A stretch of 64,000 bases of DNA, from the NCBI GenBank assembly GCA_964581565.1, contig CAZOOZ010000004.1, positions 124,001 to 188,000 on the forward strand, read 5' to 3'. This DNA is from UBA1433 sp964581565. Lineage in GTDB: Bacteria > Bacillota > Clostridia > Eubacteriales > UBA1433. The position numbers and the translations under genes were made by a program. Below the pieces are notes generated by a model. That model had not been told where the DNA came from. It saw only the letters and a program-made list of their open reading frames with translations, and made no database searches. Each line of letters begins with the position of its first letter. The stretch's first letter is position 1. This document shows, in pieces, positions 25,847 to 34,670 of the stretch.

Positions 25847-26314
25847 TTATTTACTCTCCTTATTTTCGTCAAGCATTGATTTCAACTCGTCCATAAATGT
25901 ATTAATGTCCTTAAATTGCCGATAAACCGAGGCAAACCTTACATATGCTATTTCATCTATTTTTTTCAATTCTTCAATAACTATTTCACCTATATCTTTT
26001 GATTGTATTTCTTTATCATAAGTAGTTAAGATTTTATATTCGATAATATCTAATAAACCTTCAATAGTATCAGCTGAAATAGGTCTTTTTTCACAAGCCT
26101 TTAAAATGCCTGATAAAATTTTATTTCTATCATATGTTTGCCGATCACCACTTTTTTTAATTACAACAAGTGGAACGGACTCTAGTTTTTCATAAGTAGT
26201 AAATCTTCTTTTACATTCAATACATTCTCTTCTTCGTCTTACGATTGTTCCATTTTCGGCTGGTCTGGAGTCAATTACTTTGCTTTCTTCATAACTACAA
26301 AACGGACATCTCAC
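25847..26314 (-). CDS. nrdR: Transcriptional repressor NrdR
   Basis: 155 residues. An N-terminal zinc ribbon (CPFC...CIEC) and an ATP-cone domain (VVIKKSGDRQTYDRNKI onward) identify NrdR, the nucleotide-sensing repressor of ribonucleotide reductase genes. The start is the GTG at 26314 (MRCPFC), 8 bases after GGAGG; an upstream TTG at 26329 overlaps the ribosome site and is not used. The likely target in this window is nrdJ (53682-56603), though I found no clear NrdR box in its 40-base upstream gap. Confidence 0.95.
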   Translation of the reverse strand: MRCPFCSYEESKVIDSRPAENGTIVRRRRECIECKRRFTTYEKLESVPLVVIKKSGDRQTYDRNKILSGILKACEKRPISADTIEGLLDIIEYKILTTYDKEIQSKDIGEIVIEELKKIDEIAYVRFASVYRQFKDINTFMDELKSMLDENKESK

Positions 26315-26388
26315 AGTAGTCACCTCCAATATTATAAAATTATATAGTACAAGATATAATTTGTCTATTATTTAAAATGTTTAACAAT

Positions 26389-26410
26389 AAAAAAAGGCCT
26401 TAAAGACCTT
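26389..26410 (-). terminator. Weak hairpin terminator
   Basis: Stem AAGGCC/GACCTT (one mismatch) followed on the minus strand by seven T's. It lies 16 bases beyond the small gene at 26426. Confidence 0.45.
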
Positions 26411-26425
26411 GTATAGACATAATTT

Positions 26426-26608
26426 TTAATCAATTTTCTTCATTATAACGGTAACTTTACTGGCTCTGCAGGATTCCCAGTCCGCTCCTCTTTTAATATC
26501 TTCCTCAGAAACAAAAACTTCCACCAATTCATAACCTTCTTCTGCCTTTTCATTGATAAAGCTTCTGAGTTTGCTCATGAACAAGTCCCTTTCAACTATA
26601 TATTTCAT
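26426..26608 (-). CDS. Small acidic/basic protein, DUF4177-like
   Basis: A 60-residue soluble protein with no signal peptide or membrane helix. The start at 26608 (MKYIVERD) has GGGAGG 7 bases upstream; an in-frame ATG at 26623 lies on the ribosome site itself. The pattern (short beta strand, helix with LRSFINEKAEEGYELVEVFV, then two strands ending KVTVIMKKID) resembles the DUF4177 fold of unknown function. I do not know its role. It is a single gene bounded by a weak hairpin at 26389-26410. Confidence 0.65.
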   Translation of the reverse strand: MKYIVERDLFMSKLRSFINEKAEEGYELVEVFVSEEDIKRGADWESCRASKVTVIMKKID

Positions 26609-26715
26609 TATCCTACCTCCCATGGTAAAAATTGTTCTTAATCATACTAACATAAGTTACTATCTTTAGCAAGCAAAATAATTATATGTGAATATGTAAA
26701 GTAAATATAAAAGTA

Positions 26716-26744
26716 TTTCAAATTGATACGTGTTGTTGTATAAT
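26716..26744 (+). promoter_or_regulatory. Candidate promoter for hprK
   Basis: TTTCAA (26716-26721), 17 bases, perfect TATAAT (26739-26744), then AGAGG before the start at 26762. The -35 box is poor, and no cre-like site is evident by eye. Confidence 0.4.
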
Positions 26745-26761
26745 TTGTTAAGAGGTTTTAT

Positions 26762-27661
26762 ATGAAACTTGAAATGTTTTGTCTTAATAATAATTTAGAT
26801 ATTTTAAACAGTGCAAACAAAAGCGATGTTTATATAAAAGAAATTCATGCTGTTCGTTGCGGATTACAGCTTACAGGGTTTTTTGAGTATTTTAATCCTG
26901 GACATATTTGTATTATCGGTAAAGAAGAATTTGCTTATTTAAACAGTCTGGACGAAAACAAAAGAGATGAAGCCATTATTAATCTTTTAAAATTAAGAAT
27001 TCCGGCACTTATTATAAGTGATAATCTTAAAGAAGTAGATTTTTTAATAAAATTATGCAAAAAACATAAATGCATTCTTCTATCTTCATCTACGGATGCT
27101 GCATCTTTAATTTATAAAATTTCCGCATATTTAGGTTATACAAATTCTGAATGGGTTGGCTTACATGGCGTAATGATGGAAGTCTATGGAGTCGGTGTAT
27201 TAATAAGAGGCATAAGCGGTATCGGGAAAAGTGAGGTCGCGTTGGAAATCATTAAACGAGGCGGGAGATTTGTAGCTGACGATTTAGTTAAAATAGTTAA
27301 AATTTCTGATGGCAAATTGATTTGCAGCAGCATGAAAGAAGGAACCTATTTTATGGAAATAAGAGGACTTGGCATTATAGATGTAAAAGTATTGTTTGGA
27401 GTAAGCAGTATCAGAATACAAAAAGAGTTAGACCTAATTGTAGATTTGGTTCCATGGAATGCACATGCAACTTATGACAGACTTGGAGACAAGATTCAAT
27501 TTGAGAATATTATGGGAGTAAACATTCCAAGTTATAAAATCCCAGTATCGATTGGGAGAAATATTGCTGCTTTGATTGAGGCCGCAGCGATTAGAACGAG
27601 GGCGACTTTTATGGGGTTTGATTTTACAAATGATTTTATATCACAATTTGATGATAAGTAA
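26762..27661 (+). CDS. hprK: HPr kinase/phosphorylase
   Basis: 299 residues. The P-loop GISGIGKS lies at 150-157, followed by the family signature MEIRGLGIIDV near 196-206, with FVADDLVKI between. HprK phosphorylates and dephosphorylates Ser46 of HPr and so governs carbon catabolite control in low-GC Gram-positives. Usual neighbours such as lgt or ptsH are absent; downstream on the same strand are a PHP phosphoesterase and an alpha/beta hydrolase. It implies a PTS/HPr system elsewhere in the genome. Confidence 0.95.
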   Translation: MKLEMFCLNNNLDILNSANKSDVYIKEIHAVRCGLQLTGFFEYFNPGHICIIGKEEFAYLNSLDENKRDEAIINLLKLRIPALIISDNLKEVDFLIKLCKKHKCILLSSSTDAASLIYKISAYLGYTNSEWVGLHGVMMEVYGVGVLIRGISGIGKSEVALEIIKRGGRFVADDLVKIVKISDGKLICSSMKEGTYFMEIRGLGIIDVKVLFGVSSIRIQKELDLIVDLVPWNAHATYDRLGDKIQFENIMGVNIPSYKIPVSIGRNIAALIEAAAIRTRATFMGFDFTNDFISQFDDK

Positions 27662-27670
27662 GAGGATATA

Positions 27671-28390
27671 ATGAAATATATAATCGACGTTCACACACAC
27701 ACCTTTGCGTGTCACCATGCGTTTTCAACATTAGAAGAAAATGTAGCAAGCGCTAAAAGTAAAGGAATTAAATATTTATGCTATACCGAACATGGACCCA
27801 CGATGCCATATGCTCCACCGGATTGGTTTTATGAAGAACTCACAATCATACCGAAAATAATGAATAATATAAATGTAATTACCGGTGTCGAATCTAATGT
27901 TATGGATGAAAGCGGAAAAACAGATATTGATGATTTGCCGAAGCATTGGTTTAATTATGTCATTGCATCGCTACATAAACATACATATTTACCTGTCGAT
28001 CATAAAGACGACACTCAAGCGTTATTAAATGCAATGGATAATCCTTATATTGATATGCTGGGACATGTTGATTCCCCTTTATACAATTTAAATTATGAAG
28101 CTATCGTAAAAAAAGCTGTGAAGACCAATACGCTTATTGAATTTAATAACGGTTCCATTAACGGTGTTCGAAAAAACGGCAAGCCAAACTTTTACACAAT
28201 GGCGAATTTATGCATGAAATATGACTGTATGATTGCATTGGGCTCAGATGCTCATATTTCGTATAATGTTGGGGTATTTGATGATATAACAAAAATATTA
28301 AACGAAGTTGATTTTCCGAATGAACTGATCATAAATAATAAAGAAAAAATATTTTTAGACTTTTTACGTGCCAATGGTAAAAATGTATAA
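27671..28390 (+). CDS. PHP-domain phosphoesterase, YcdX type
   Basis: 239 residues. A trinuclear metal site is indicated by the N-terminal DVHTHT (His8, His10), the TEHGPTMP loop, VIASLHKH, GHVDSP and the late GSDAHIS. This is the pattern of YcdX-type phosphatases of the PHP superfamily. Substrate unknown. The start has AAGAGG 7 bases upstream and follows hprK after only 9 bases, so they may share a message. It overlaps a spurious upstream extension of the next gene, not its real start. Confidence 0.87.
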   Translation: MKYIIDVHTHTFACHHAFSTLEENVASAKSKGIKYLCYTEHGPTMPYAPPDWFYEELTIIPKIMNNINVITGVESNVMDESGKTDIDDLPKHWFNYVIASLHKHTYLPVDHKDDTQALLNAMDNPYIDMLGHVDSPLYNLNYEAIVKKAVKTNTLIEFNNGSINGVRKNGKPNFYTMANLCMKYDCMIALGSDAHISYNVGVFDDITKILNEVDFPNELIINNKEKIFLDFLRANGKNV

Positions 28391-28409
28391 TAAATATATG
28401 GAGGTTTGT

Positions 28410-29141
28410 ATGGAAAGAAATAAAGAATATGTTTTTGAGGGATGGAATAATAAGGCCGTTTTATTATTTCACGGTGCTACATCTGGCTCTTCGCAACTTA
28501 GACCGTATGCCAATTATTTAAATTGTCTTGGATATACGGTTTACGGCGTTAATCTTGCGGGGCACGGAACAACGAAAGAAGATTTAGCCGCGATACAATA
28601 TCAAGATATTATTAATAAAGCTGAAAATGATTATAAAAAAATTAAATCCAAATATGAAAAAGTATTCGTATCCGGGCTCTCTCTCGGGGGATTGACAACA
28701 CTATATTTAGCAAGTAATCACCCTGAAATATCCGGCATCATTCCCCTCGCCGCAGGTATTTATATTGTTGAAAATTCGTTTTTCGGAAGTCATTATGAAA
28801 GCGAGTTCATACATCGTCCGATACAAGGAAAAGTTGGACTATATAAACAATATCATATTCACTATGAATATGTACCTACGAATTTTTTCGGAAAAATGGA
28901 TGACATGATTAAGAATTTTCTTGAAAATAATTTAGCTGAAAAAATAACTTCACCGGCATTAATAATACATCCGATTAATGATTCTACTGTTTATTCAAAA
29001 AGTGCAAATTATGTTTACGATCACATTAGTTCGGTTGATAAAGAACTTATTCTTCCTGAAAATGGTGAGCATATATTTGTTTTGTCTGAATACCGGTATG
29101 ATGTTTTTGAAAAGATTGCAGATTTTATAGCTTCGCATTAA
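28410..29141 (+). CDS. Alpha/beta hydrolase (carboxylesterase-like)
   Basis: 243 residues. LLFHGATSGSSQLRPYANYL gives the oxyanion region and VSGLSLGG the nucleophilic serine elbow; VHPxNDSTVY-like IHPINDSTVY and ENGEHIF supply the Asp and His of the triad. The layout resembles small carboxylesterases/thermostable lipases (Est30-like). The start at 28410 (MERNKEY) has GGAGG 5 bases upstream. Cytoplasmic; natural substrate unknown. It follows the PHP gene after 19 bases. Confidence 0.85.
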   Translation: MERNKEYVFEGWNNKAVLLFHGATSGSSQLRPYANYLNCLGYTVYGVNLAGHGTTKEDLAAIQYQDIINKAENDYKKIKSKYEKVFVSGLSLGGLTTLYLASNHPEISGIIPLAAGIYIVENSFFGSHYESEFIHRPIQGKVGLYKQYHIHYEYVPTNFFGKMDDMIKNFLENNLAEKITSPALIIHPINDSTVYSKSANYVYDHISSVDKELILPENGEHIFVLSEYRYDVFEKIADFIASH

Positions 29142-29160
29142 TTGCATTGGAGAAAAAAGT

Positions 29161-29556
29161 ATGGCGCATGGAAAATTTGCAACATTAATTACATGTATGG
29201 ATGGTCGTGTTCAACGTGCCGGATATGATTTTATGATGAATGAATGCTGTGTTGATTATGTAGATGTTATTACTGAACCCGGTCCAAATAAGATATTAGC
29301 AGAAAATAATGAGGAAAGTGTTATTCAAAACATATTTCACAGAATAGATGTTTCTGTGTTGACGCATAAGTCAAATACTATTGCGATAGCCGGACACTAT
29401 GACTGTGCAGGAAATCCCGTTGATAAATTACATCAAGATGTACATACAACACAAGCGGTTCAGTTAATCAAATCTAAATATCCGAATAAAAAAGTAATTG
29501 GCCTCTGGATAGAACAAGGCTTTAAAACGATAGAAATTATATATATTCAAGAATAA
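29161..29556 (+). CDS. Short beta-carbonic-anhydrase-like protein
   Basis: 131 residues with the ligand pattern of beta-carbonic anhydrases: Cys12-x-Asp14-x-Arg16 (TCMDGRVQ) and His79-x-x-Cys82 (GHYDCAGN). It is far shorter than typical beta enzymes (about 200 residues) and lacks most of the C-terminal part. It may be a minimal zinc protein of the same fold with another activity. GGAGAAAAAAGT precedes the ATG. It closes the hprK-PHP-hydrolase group, followed by a strong terminator. Confidence 0.65.
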   Translation: MAHGKFATLITCMDGRVQRAGYDFMMNECCVDYVDVITEPGPNKILAENNEESVIQNIFHRIDVSVLTHKSNTIAIAGHYDCAGNPVDKLHQDVHTTQAVQLIKSKYPNKKVIGLWIEQGFKTIEIIYIQE

Positions 29557-29576
29557 TTAAGATTATATTATATTCG

Positions 29577-29610
29577 TATAGAGTATCAAATTTCTGATAC
29601 TCTATATTTA
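29577..29610 (+). terminator. Terminator after the carbonic-anhydrase-like gene
   Basis: Perfect 12-base stem (29577-29588 with 29595-29606), 6-base loop, followed by TTTATT on the plus strand. Only a short AT-rich tail follows it, so it is a moderate terminator. Confidence 0.65.
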
Positions 29611-29618
29611 TTAGGAAC

Positions 29619-29647
29619 TTGTTTTTTACAATTTTAAAGTATATACT
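29619..29647 (+). promoter_or_regulatory. Promoter for the malic enzyme gene
   Basis: TTGTTT (29619-29624), 17 bases, TATACT (29642-29647), then GAGGAG before the ATG at 29690. Confidence 0.55.
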
Positions 29648-29689
29648 ATACTCTAGTTTGCTAAACTTACTTTTGAGGAGATATCATTC

Positions 29690-30832
29690 ATGGATTACTT
29701 TAAGAAGTCACTTGAAATACACAAAAAAACCAACGGAAAGATTGCAACGCAAATGAAAGTTTTGGCAGATACTGTTGAAGATCTATCGATTGTATATTCA
29801 CCCGGCGTAGCAGCGCCGTGTATGAAAATATTTGAAAATAAAAACGTTATTTATCAATACACAATCAAATCAAATACGGTTGCTATTATCAGTGACGGCT
29901 CTGCCGTACTTGGCTTAGGTAACATTGGTGCCGATGCATCACTGCCGGTCATGGAAGGCAAAGCACTTTTATTAAAACGTTTCGCAGGAATAAATGCATT
30001 CCCGATTTGTATCAAAACACAAAATACAGAGGAAATTATCAATATAGTTAAAAATATTTCAACATCATTTGGAGCCATTAACCTTGAAGATATTGCTGCG
30101 CCAAGATGTTTTGAAATTGAACAACGGCTCATAGATGAATTAGATATTCCGGTTTTTCATGATGATCAACATGGTACAGCCATTATTGTTCTTGCTGGCT
30201 TGATAAATGCATCGAAATTACTCAAGAAAAATCTAACGAATTTGAAAGTGGTTATAAATGGATCCGGTGCTGCCGGTATTGCCACTGCGAAATTATTACT
30301 ATATGCCGGTATAGATGATATAACAATATGTGACAGCAAAGGCATTATTTACGAAGGCCGAGATAATTTAAACAATGATAAGAAAAAAATAGCTAGAGAA
30401 ACGAATAAAAAATTAATTAGAGGAAATTTGCAAGATGCAATGATCGGTAGAGATGTTTTTATAGGCTTGTCACAAGGCAATATTCTAACAAATGTCATGG
30501 TCCGGTCAATGAATAAAAATAGTATTATCTTCGCTCTTGCAAATCCGATACCGGAAATTATGCCTGAGGAGGCTTATAATGCAGGTGCTAAAATCGTAGC
30601 TACAGGTAGAAGCGATTACCCCAATCAGATTAATAATGTTTTAGCCTATCCTGGTATTTTTAAAGGTGTTTTAGAAGGAAGAATCAAAAAAATTACAAAA
30701 CAAATCATGAAGGATGCGTCTTATGCAATAGCTTCTTGTGTGGATGATGAAGAACTTGATTATTCTCTAATCATACCTAATCCTTTTAATGAATATGTAT
30801 GTGAGAAAGTAGCAAAAGCAGTGCAAAAATAA
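29690..30832 (+). CDS. Malic enzyme
   Basis: 380 residues, the compact bacterial malic enzyme. The N-terminal catalytic domain has VYSPGVAAPC and the metal-binding segment IPVFHDDQHGTAIIVLAGL; the NAD(P)-binding domain has INGSGAAGIATAKLL. It decarboxylates malate to pyruvate with NAD(P)+. The nucleotide preference is uncertain. cysteine-synthase-like gene follows 11 bases later and may be co-transcribed. Confidence 0.93.
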   Translation: MDYFKKSLEIHKKTNGKIATQMKVLADTVEDLSIVYSPGVAAPCMKIFENKNVIYQYTIKSNTVAIISDGSAVLGLGNIGADASLPVMEGKALLLKRFAGINAFPICIKTQNTEEIINIVKNISTSFGAINLEDIAAPRCFEIEQRLIDELDIPVFHDDQHGTAIIVLAGLINASKLLKKNLTNLKVVINGSGAAGIATAKLLLYAGIDDITICDSKGIIYEGRDNLNNDKKKIARETNKKLIRGNLQDAMIGRDVFIGLSQGNILTNVMVRSMNKNSIIFALANPIPEIMPEEAYNAGAKIVATGRSDYPNQINNVLAYPGIFKGVLEGRIKKITKQIMKDASYAIASCVDDEELDYSLIIPNPFNEYVCEKVAKAVQK

Positions 30833-30843
30833 GAGGCTGAAAA

Positions 30844-31803
30844 ATGATATATGAAAACATAACTCAAATAATGAATAACACTCCCATTATAAATGCTTCA
30901 AATACAGCTAAGCATTTTGGTGTGAGCGGCAATCTATTTGTCAAATTAGAGTATCTTTTGCCTGGAATGAGTAAAAAAGACAGAGTTGCGCTTAATATTA
31001 TAAAAAAAGCTGAAAAAAAAGGTCTTCTCAGCCCTAACCAGCCTGTAGTAGAGCTTACGAGCGGAAATACCGGCATCGGTCTTGCTTTGGTATGCCAACA
31101 AACGAATCATCCTTTTGTTGCGGTTATGTCAGCGGGAAATTCAATGGAACGCGTAAAAATGATTAAAGCTTTAGGGGCAGATGTAGTTTTAGTTGAGCAG
31201 GAACAAAACAGTGAAAAGGGCATGGTAAGCGGTGCTGATTTAGCCCTCGCCGAAAAAAAAGCCACTCAATTATGCGCTGAATTGGGTGCCTTTATGGCAT
31301 CTCAATTCGATAATTACGATAATGCGTATGCTCATGAAATGACGACTGCACAGGAAATTTATGAACAATGTAACGGATGCATTGATGCATTTGTAGATTT
31401 TATTGGTACGGGAGGTAGCTTTGCGGGAATCAGTCTAGGATTGAAAGCTAAAAATAAAAATATTGGTTGTTATGGAGTAGAACCGCAAAATGCTTCATAT
31501 TATGCCAATAAACATCATAACGGAAACCATTGTATACAAGGCGGCGGCTACTTCCGAGAAATAACATTTTTTAAGAATATAAAAAATATATTTGATGGCT
31601 TTATTACGATTACCGACGATGAAGCAATAGATGCCTGCCGTATTTTAGCATCACATGACGGTATTTTTTCAGGATACTCAACCGGAGCAAATGCGGCTGC
31701 AGCAATTAAATTATTGAAAGAAGATCTGGCAAATAAAAATATAATTATTTTAGCAAATGATACTGGTCTAAAATATATGAGCACTTCTTTATGGAGTGAA
31801 TAA
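30844..31803 (+). CDS. cysK: Cysteine synthase-family PLP enzyme
   Basis: 319 residues of the fold II cysteine synthase group. The PLP lysine is predicted to be Lys45 in PGMSKKDR, a variation on the usual PSGSVKDR. The phosphate-binding SGNTGIG (73-79), the GTGGSFAGI loop and the C-terminal SGYSTGANAAAAIKL are conserved. It probably makes cysteine from O-acetylserine and sulfide, but with the altered PLP-lysine loop another beta-replacement reaction is possible. AGAGG lies upstream. No serine acetyltransferase gene is next to it. Confidence 0.85.
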   Translation: MIYENITQIMNNTPIINASNTAKHFGVSGNLFVKLEYLLPGMSKKDRVALNIIKKAEKKGLLSPNQPVVELTSGNTGIGLALVCQQTNHPFVAVMSAGNSMERVKMIKALGADVVLVEQEQNSEKGMVSGADLALAEKKATQLCAELGAFMASQFDNYDNAYAHEMTTAQEIYEQCNGCIDAFVDFIGTGGSFAGISLGLKAKNKNIGCYGVEPQNASYYANKHHNGNHCIQGGGYFREITFFKNIKNIFDGFITITDDEAIDACRILASHDGIFSGYSTGANAAAAIKLLKEDLANKNIIILANDTGLKYMSTSLWSE

Positions 31804-31832
31804 AATATATATAAAATAAAGGAGTATATAAC

Positions 31833-32051
31833 GTGGCTGAAATTAAATACGAAATAGTAAAGAAACTAGGCGTTTTGAGCGAATCAAAAAATGGATGGAA
31901 AAAAGAAATTAATTTAGTCAGTTGGAATGATAGAAGTCCAAAATATGATATTAGAGAATGGTCCCCGAATGCTGATAAAATGGGCAAAGGAGTTACTCTC
32001 TCTGAAGAAGAAGTGATGATTTTAAAAGATATTCTCAATAACGAGGATTAA
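31833..32051 (+). CDS. PC4/YdbC-family ssDNA-binding protein
   Basis: 72 residues starting at a GTG with AAAGGAG 9 bases upstream. The sequence LGVLSESKNGWKKEINLVSWND followed by KYDIREWSPNADKMGKGVTLS is the compact PC4-like YdbC domain, known in Lactococcus to bind single-stranded DNA. The protein is one domain only. It follows the cysteine synthase-like gene by 29 bases and ends before a strong hairpin. Confidence 0.85.
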   Translation: MAEIKYEIVKKLGVLSESKNGWKKEINLVSWNDRSPKYDIREWSPNADKMGKGVTLSEEEVMILKDILNNED

Positions 32052-32063
32052 ATTAATGGGAAG

Positions 32064-32114
32064 ATAAAAGGAATGTGATTTTTATCGAATTAAATAAAAT
32101 CAAATTCCTTTTAT
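32064..32114. terminator. Bidirectional terminator between converging genes
   Basis: A long A/T-rich hairpin: about 32064-32085 pairs with 32091-32114, with the same AAAAGGAAT/ATTCCTTTT core on both sides. It lies between the YdbC-like gene and the HAD gene on the other strand, serving both. Confidence 0.65.
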
Positions 32115-32130
32115 TAATTTCAAATCCATT

Positions 32131-32787
32131 TTAAAGATCGTCTATAACTTGAATATAATCGGCAAAATCATCTTTGTATAAATCTGATATTTTTTTTATG
32201 TGCTCTGTATATTGCTCCTGACTTTTATCATAAATGGAATGAACGATAAAGCCGGCTTTTTTTGCGGTTTGCGCGGCATAAAATGCATCCTCGTAAATTA
32301 CGACATCTTCCCTTTTACAATTTAATTTTTTTAATGCTTCAAAAAATATATCAGAATATTTTTTGCCTTTTCCAACATCTTGAGAGCAAACAAAACACTG
32401 AAAGTATTTTAATAATCCAACTCTTTCCAAAGCTTTTTTAGCTAAATGAATATCCGTTTCTGTTGCTATACATAAAGTTACACCTTTTTCATATAATTTT
32501 TTTATATAATTTGCTACATTTGGTTTCAATTCCGCTTCATTTGCATAAAAATTACTGATAATATCATAATATACTTTAATAATATCCTTTTTGTTGAGTT
32601 TGTAATTTAATAAAGATGAAAAATATTCTGCTGACTCTTCCAAGCTCATATGTTTTAACGTATCATATATATTTATATCTTTATCAATGGGAATATGTAA
32701 TTTCTCTACGACTCTATTCCCTAAATCCAGCCAAATATGCATAGAGTCCAGCAATGTACCGTCTAAATCGAATATTGCGGCTTTCAT
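32131..32787 (-). CDS. HAD-superfamily phosphatase
   Basis: 218 residues. Motif I is DLDGTLLDS at the N-terminus, and the cap domain follows as in beta-phosphoglucomutase-like HAD enzymes. Motif III/IV lies around KKYSDIFFEALKKLNC and VVIYEDAFYAAQTAKKAG. Substrate unknown; sugar phosphates are common in this subfamily. It is downstream of cstA by 18 bases. Confidence 0.87.
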   Translation of the reverse strand: MKAAIFDLDGTLLDSMHIWLDLGNRVVEKLHIPIDKDINIYDTLKHMSLEESAEYFSSLLNYKLNKKDIIKVYYDIISNFYANEAELKPNVANYIKKLYEKGVTLCIATETDIHLAKKALERVGLLKYFQCFVCSQDVGKGKKYSDIFFEALKKLNCKREDVVIYEDAFYAAQTAKKAGFIVHSIYDKSQEQYTEHIKKISDLYKDDFADYIQVIDDL

Positions 32788-32805
32788 ATTTTTTCCTTTC
32801 CAGGT

Positions 32806-34488
32806 TTAAATATTTTTATATTTTCTTATTCTTTTGCGTTTTTTACTAAAATCCAACAAAATTTTAAGGCAGTTTACAGTTAAATTAATTGATAAAAATA
32901 TTAAAAATATAATGATGATAACTTGTATGCCTTCTTTTAAAAACGTACCCATTCCCGCTACCAGCTTTACAATATTATTATATAGCAGTAATATTAAAGA
33001 TGAAATAGCTGCAACAAGCATAAATGACATAGGAAATATTAACACAATATTATTTTTCCCCTTGCTGCCAAGCCATACACTAATAGTCAGCATTGCAATT
33101 GCGGCCAGCAATTGATTCACAGTACCAAATAAAAGCCAGGTACTTTTTATCCCGCCAAATGCCAATAATCCGCTGATAAGCACGGTAATAATCGTAGCCG
33201 TATATGAATTTGAAAATAATTTTTTGAATTTTTTTATTCGATTATCCTGATAAAATTCTTGAATTAAATATCTTGCTAATCTCGTTGCCGTATCCAATGT
33301 TGTAAGCACAAGCGCTGAAATAGCCAGCATAATAATAGTGTATATAGCATTGGTATCCAAGCCGATATTTGCAGAAAGATTTGCTACTGAATTTGCAAAT
33401 ATAATGGATGTCGTGGCTTGATATATATTATTTTGATTAAAAAAAGAGCCAACAACTACAATTGCAATGATTGCTATGATGGATTCAATAATCATAGCTC
33501 CAAATCCGATATGTTTGATATTGCTTTCACTTTTTATTTGTTTTGATGTCGTGCCTGAGCACACCAAACTATGAAATCCTGAAATCGCTCCGCAAGCCAC
33601 AATGATAAATAGCATAGGAAAAAGATGTTGGCCTGCAATATTAAATCCTGTAAATGCCGGCAAACTCATCTTCGGATTAGTAAATAAAACGCCGATAATA
33701 GCCAATATGCACATTGCATACAGTAAACATGAATTCAAAAAATCTCTCGGCTGCAATAGGATCCAAACAGGAGTAATAGATGCAAAAAAAACATATATCA
33801 TAAGTATTATAATCCAAGCAGTTTTATTTAAATAAAGTGGATAATAAAGTCCTACGATTATACAAAGCGAGATTAATATAATACCCAGCACACTTGAGAA
33901 TATTAAATTAAATTTATTTTTGTGTAATATTTTACCGAATATGAGTGAAATAATAATAAAAAGAATTGATGCAGTCGCTGCAGAACCGTTTTCTATTACT
34001 TGTCCACCTGTGATTGTAAAACCATTAAAGGAAGAAGATACGATATCAATAAAAGAAGCATTAAGAAATAAAAGTGTAAATAAAGCAAAAATAAAAAAGA
34101 GCTGTTTTCCATATTTGCCTAGTTTAGTTTCTGTTATATAAATAATAGATTTTCCATTATTTCTAATAGATGTGAATAATGATGATAAATCTTGTGCCCC
34201 ACCAAAAAAAATACCGCCGATGATAATCCATAGTACGACAGGAAGCCATCCGAAAATTGCTGCTTGTATAGGGCCGTTGATAGGTCCAGCACCTGCAATG
34301 GAAGCAAAATGATGGCCAAATAAAACAGAATTATTAGTTGGAATATAATCTTTATCGTCACATATAGCCTCAGCCGGTGTTTTTCGTTTTGGGTCTATGC
34401 CCCAAATTTTAACAAGCCATCCGCCATAAAATATATATCCAATTAATAATAATAAAATCGATATTAACAGAATAATTATTGCGCTCAT
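32806..34488 (-). CDS. cstA: CstA-family carbon starvation protein / peptide transporter
   Basis: A 560-residue membrane protein with many (about 15) hydrophobic helices. The conserved loops FGHHFASIAGAGPINGP, DLSSLFTSIRNNGKSI and FHSLVCSGTTSKQI identify CstA, a family linked to peptide uptake during carbon starvation and, in some relatives, pyruvate transport. The neighbouring Opp system also suggests peptide use. The gene is divergent from the DEAD-box helicase. Confidence 0.92.
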   Translation of the reverse strand: MSAIIILLISILLLLIGYIFYGGWLVKIWGIDPKRKTPAEAICDDKDYIPTNNSVLFGHHFASIAGAGPINGPIQAAIFGWLPVVLWIIIGGIFFGGAQDLSSLFTSIRNNGKSIIYITETKLGKYGKQLFFIFALFTLLFLNASFIDIVSSSFNGFTITGGQVIENGSAATASILFIIISLIFGKILHKNKFNLIFSSVLGIILISLCIIVGLYYPLYLNKTAWIIILMIYVFFASITPVWILLQPRDFLNSCLLYAMCILAIIGVLFTNPKMSLPAFTGFNIAGQHLFPMLFIIVACGAISGFHSLVCSGTTSKQIKSESNIKHIGFGAMIIESIIAIIAIVVVGSFFNQNNIYQATTSIIFANSVANLSANIGLDTNAIYTIIMLAISALVLTTLDTATRLARYLIQEFYQDNRIKKFKKLFSNSYTATIITVLISGLLAFGGIKSTWLLFGTVNQLLAAIAMLTISVWLGSKGKNNIVLIFPMSFMLVAAISSLILLLYNNIVKLVAGMGTFLKEGIQVIIIIFLIFLSINLTVNCLKILLDFSKKRKRIRKYKNI

Positions 34489-34592
34489 TAATATATATTA
34501 CACCTAGAACTGCTCCCTTTCAACTCTATTATAAGCTAAATTTAATTATACACATTGATACGATACATGCAATGAATTTGAATAAATTTATA

Positions 34593-34621
34593 TTGATAAA
34601 TACTTATATAAATGTTAAGAT
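34593..34621 (+). promoter_or_regulatory. Candidate promoter for the DEAD-box helicase
   Basis: TTGATA (34593-34598), 17 bases, TAAGAT (34616-34621) with an upstream TGT extension, giving a leader of about 40 bases. This also argues that the helicase starts at 34671, not further upstream. Confidence 0.45.
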
Positions 34622-34670
34622 ACCTAAACGGTTACGAGATTCTTACTTAATTTATTTGAACGGAGATAAA

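Noticed and set aside
34479..34670. Longer N-terminus for the DEAD-box helicase
   Set aside because: The extension is rich in Ile, Asn and Tyr, matches no helicase and contains a promoter; GGAG before 34671 fits the normal start.
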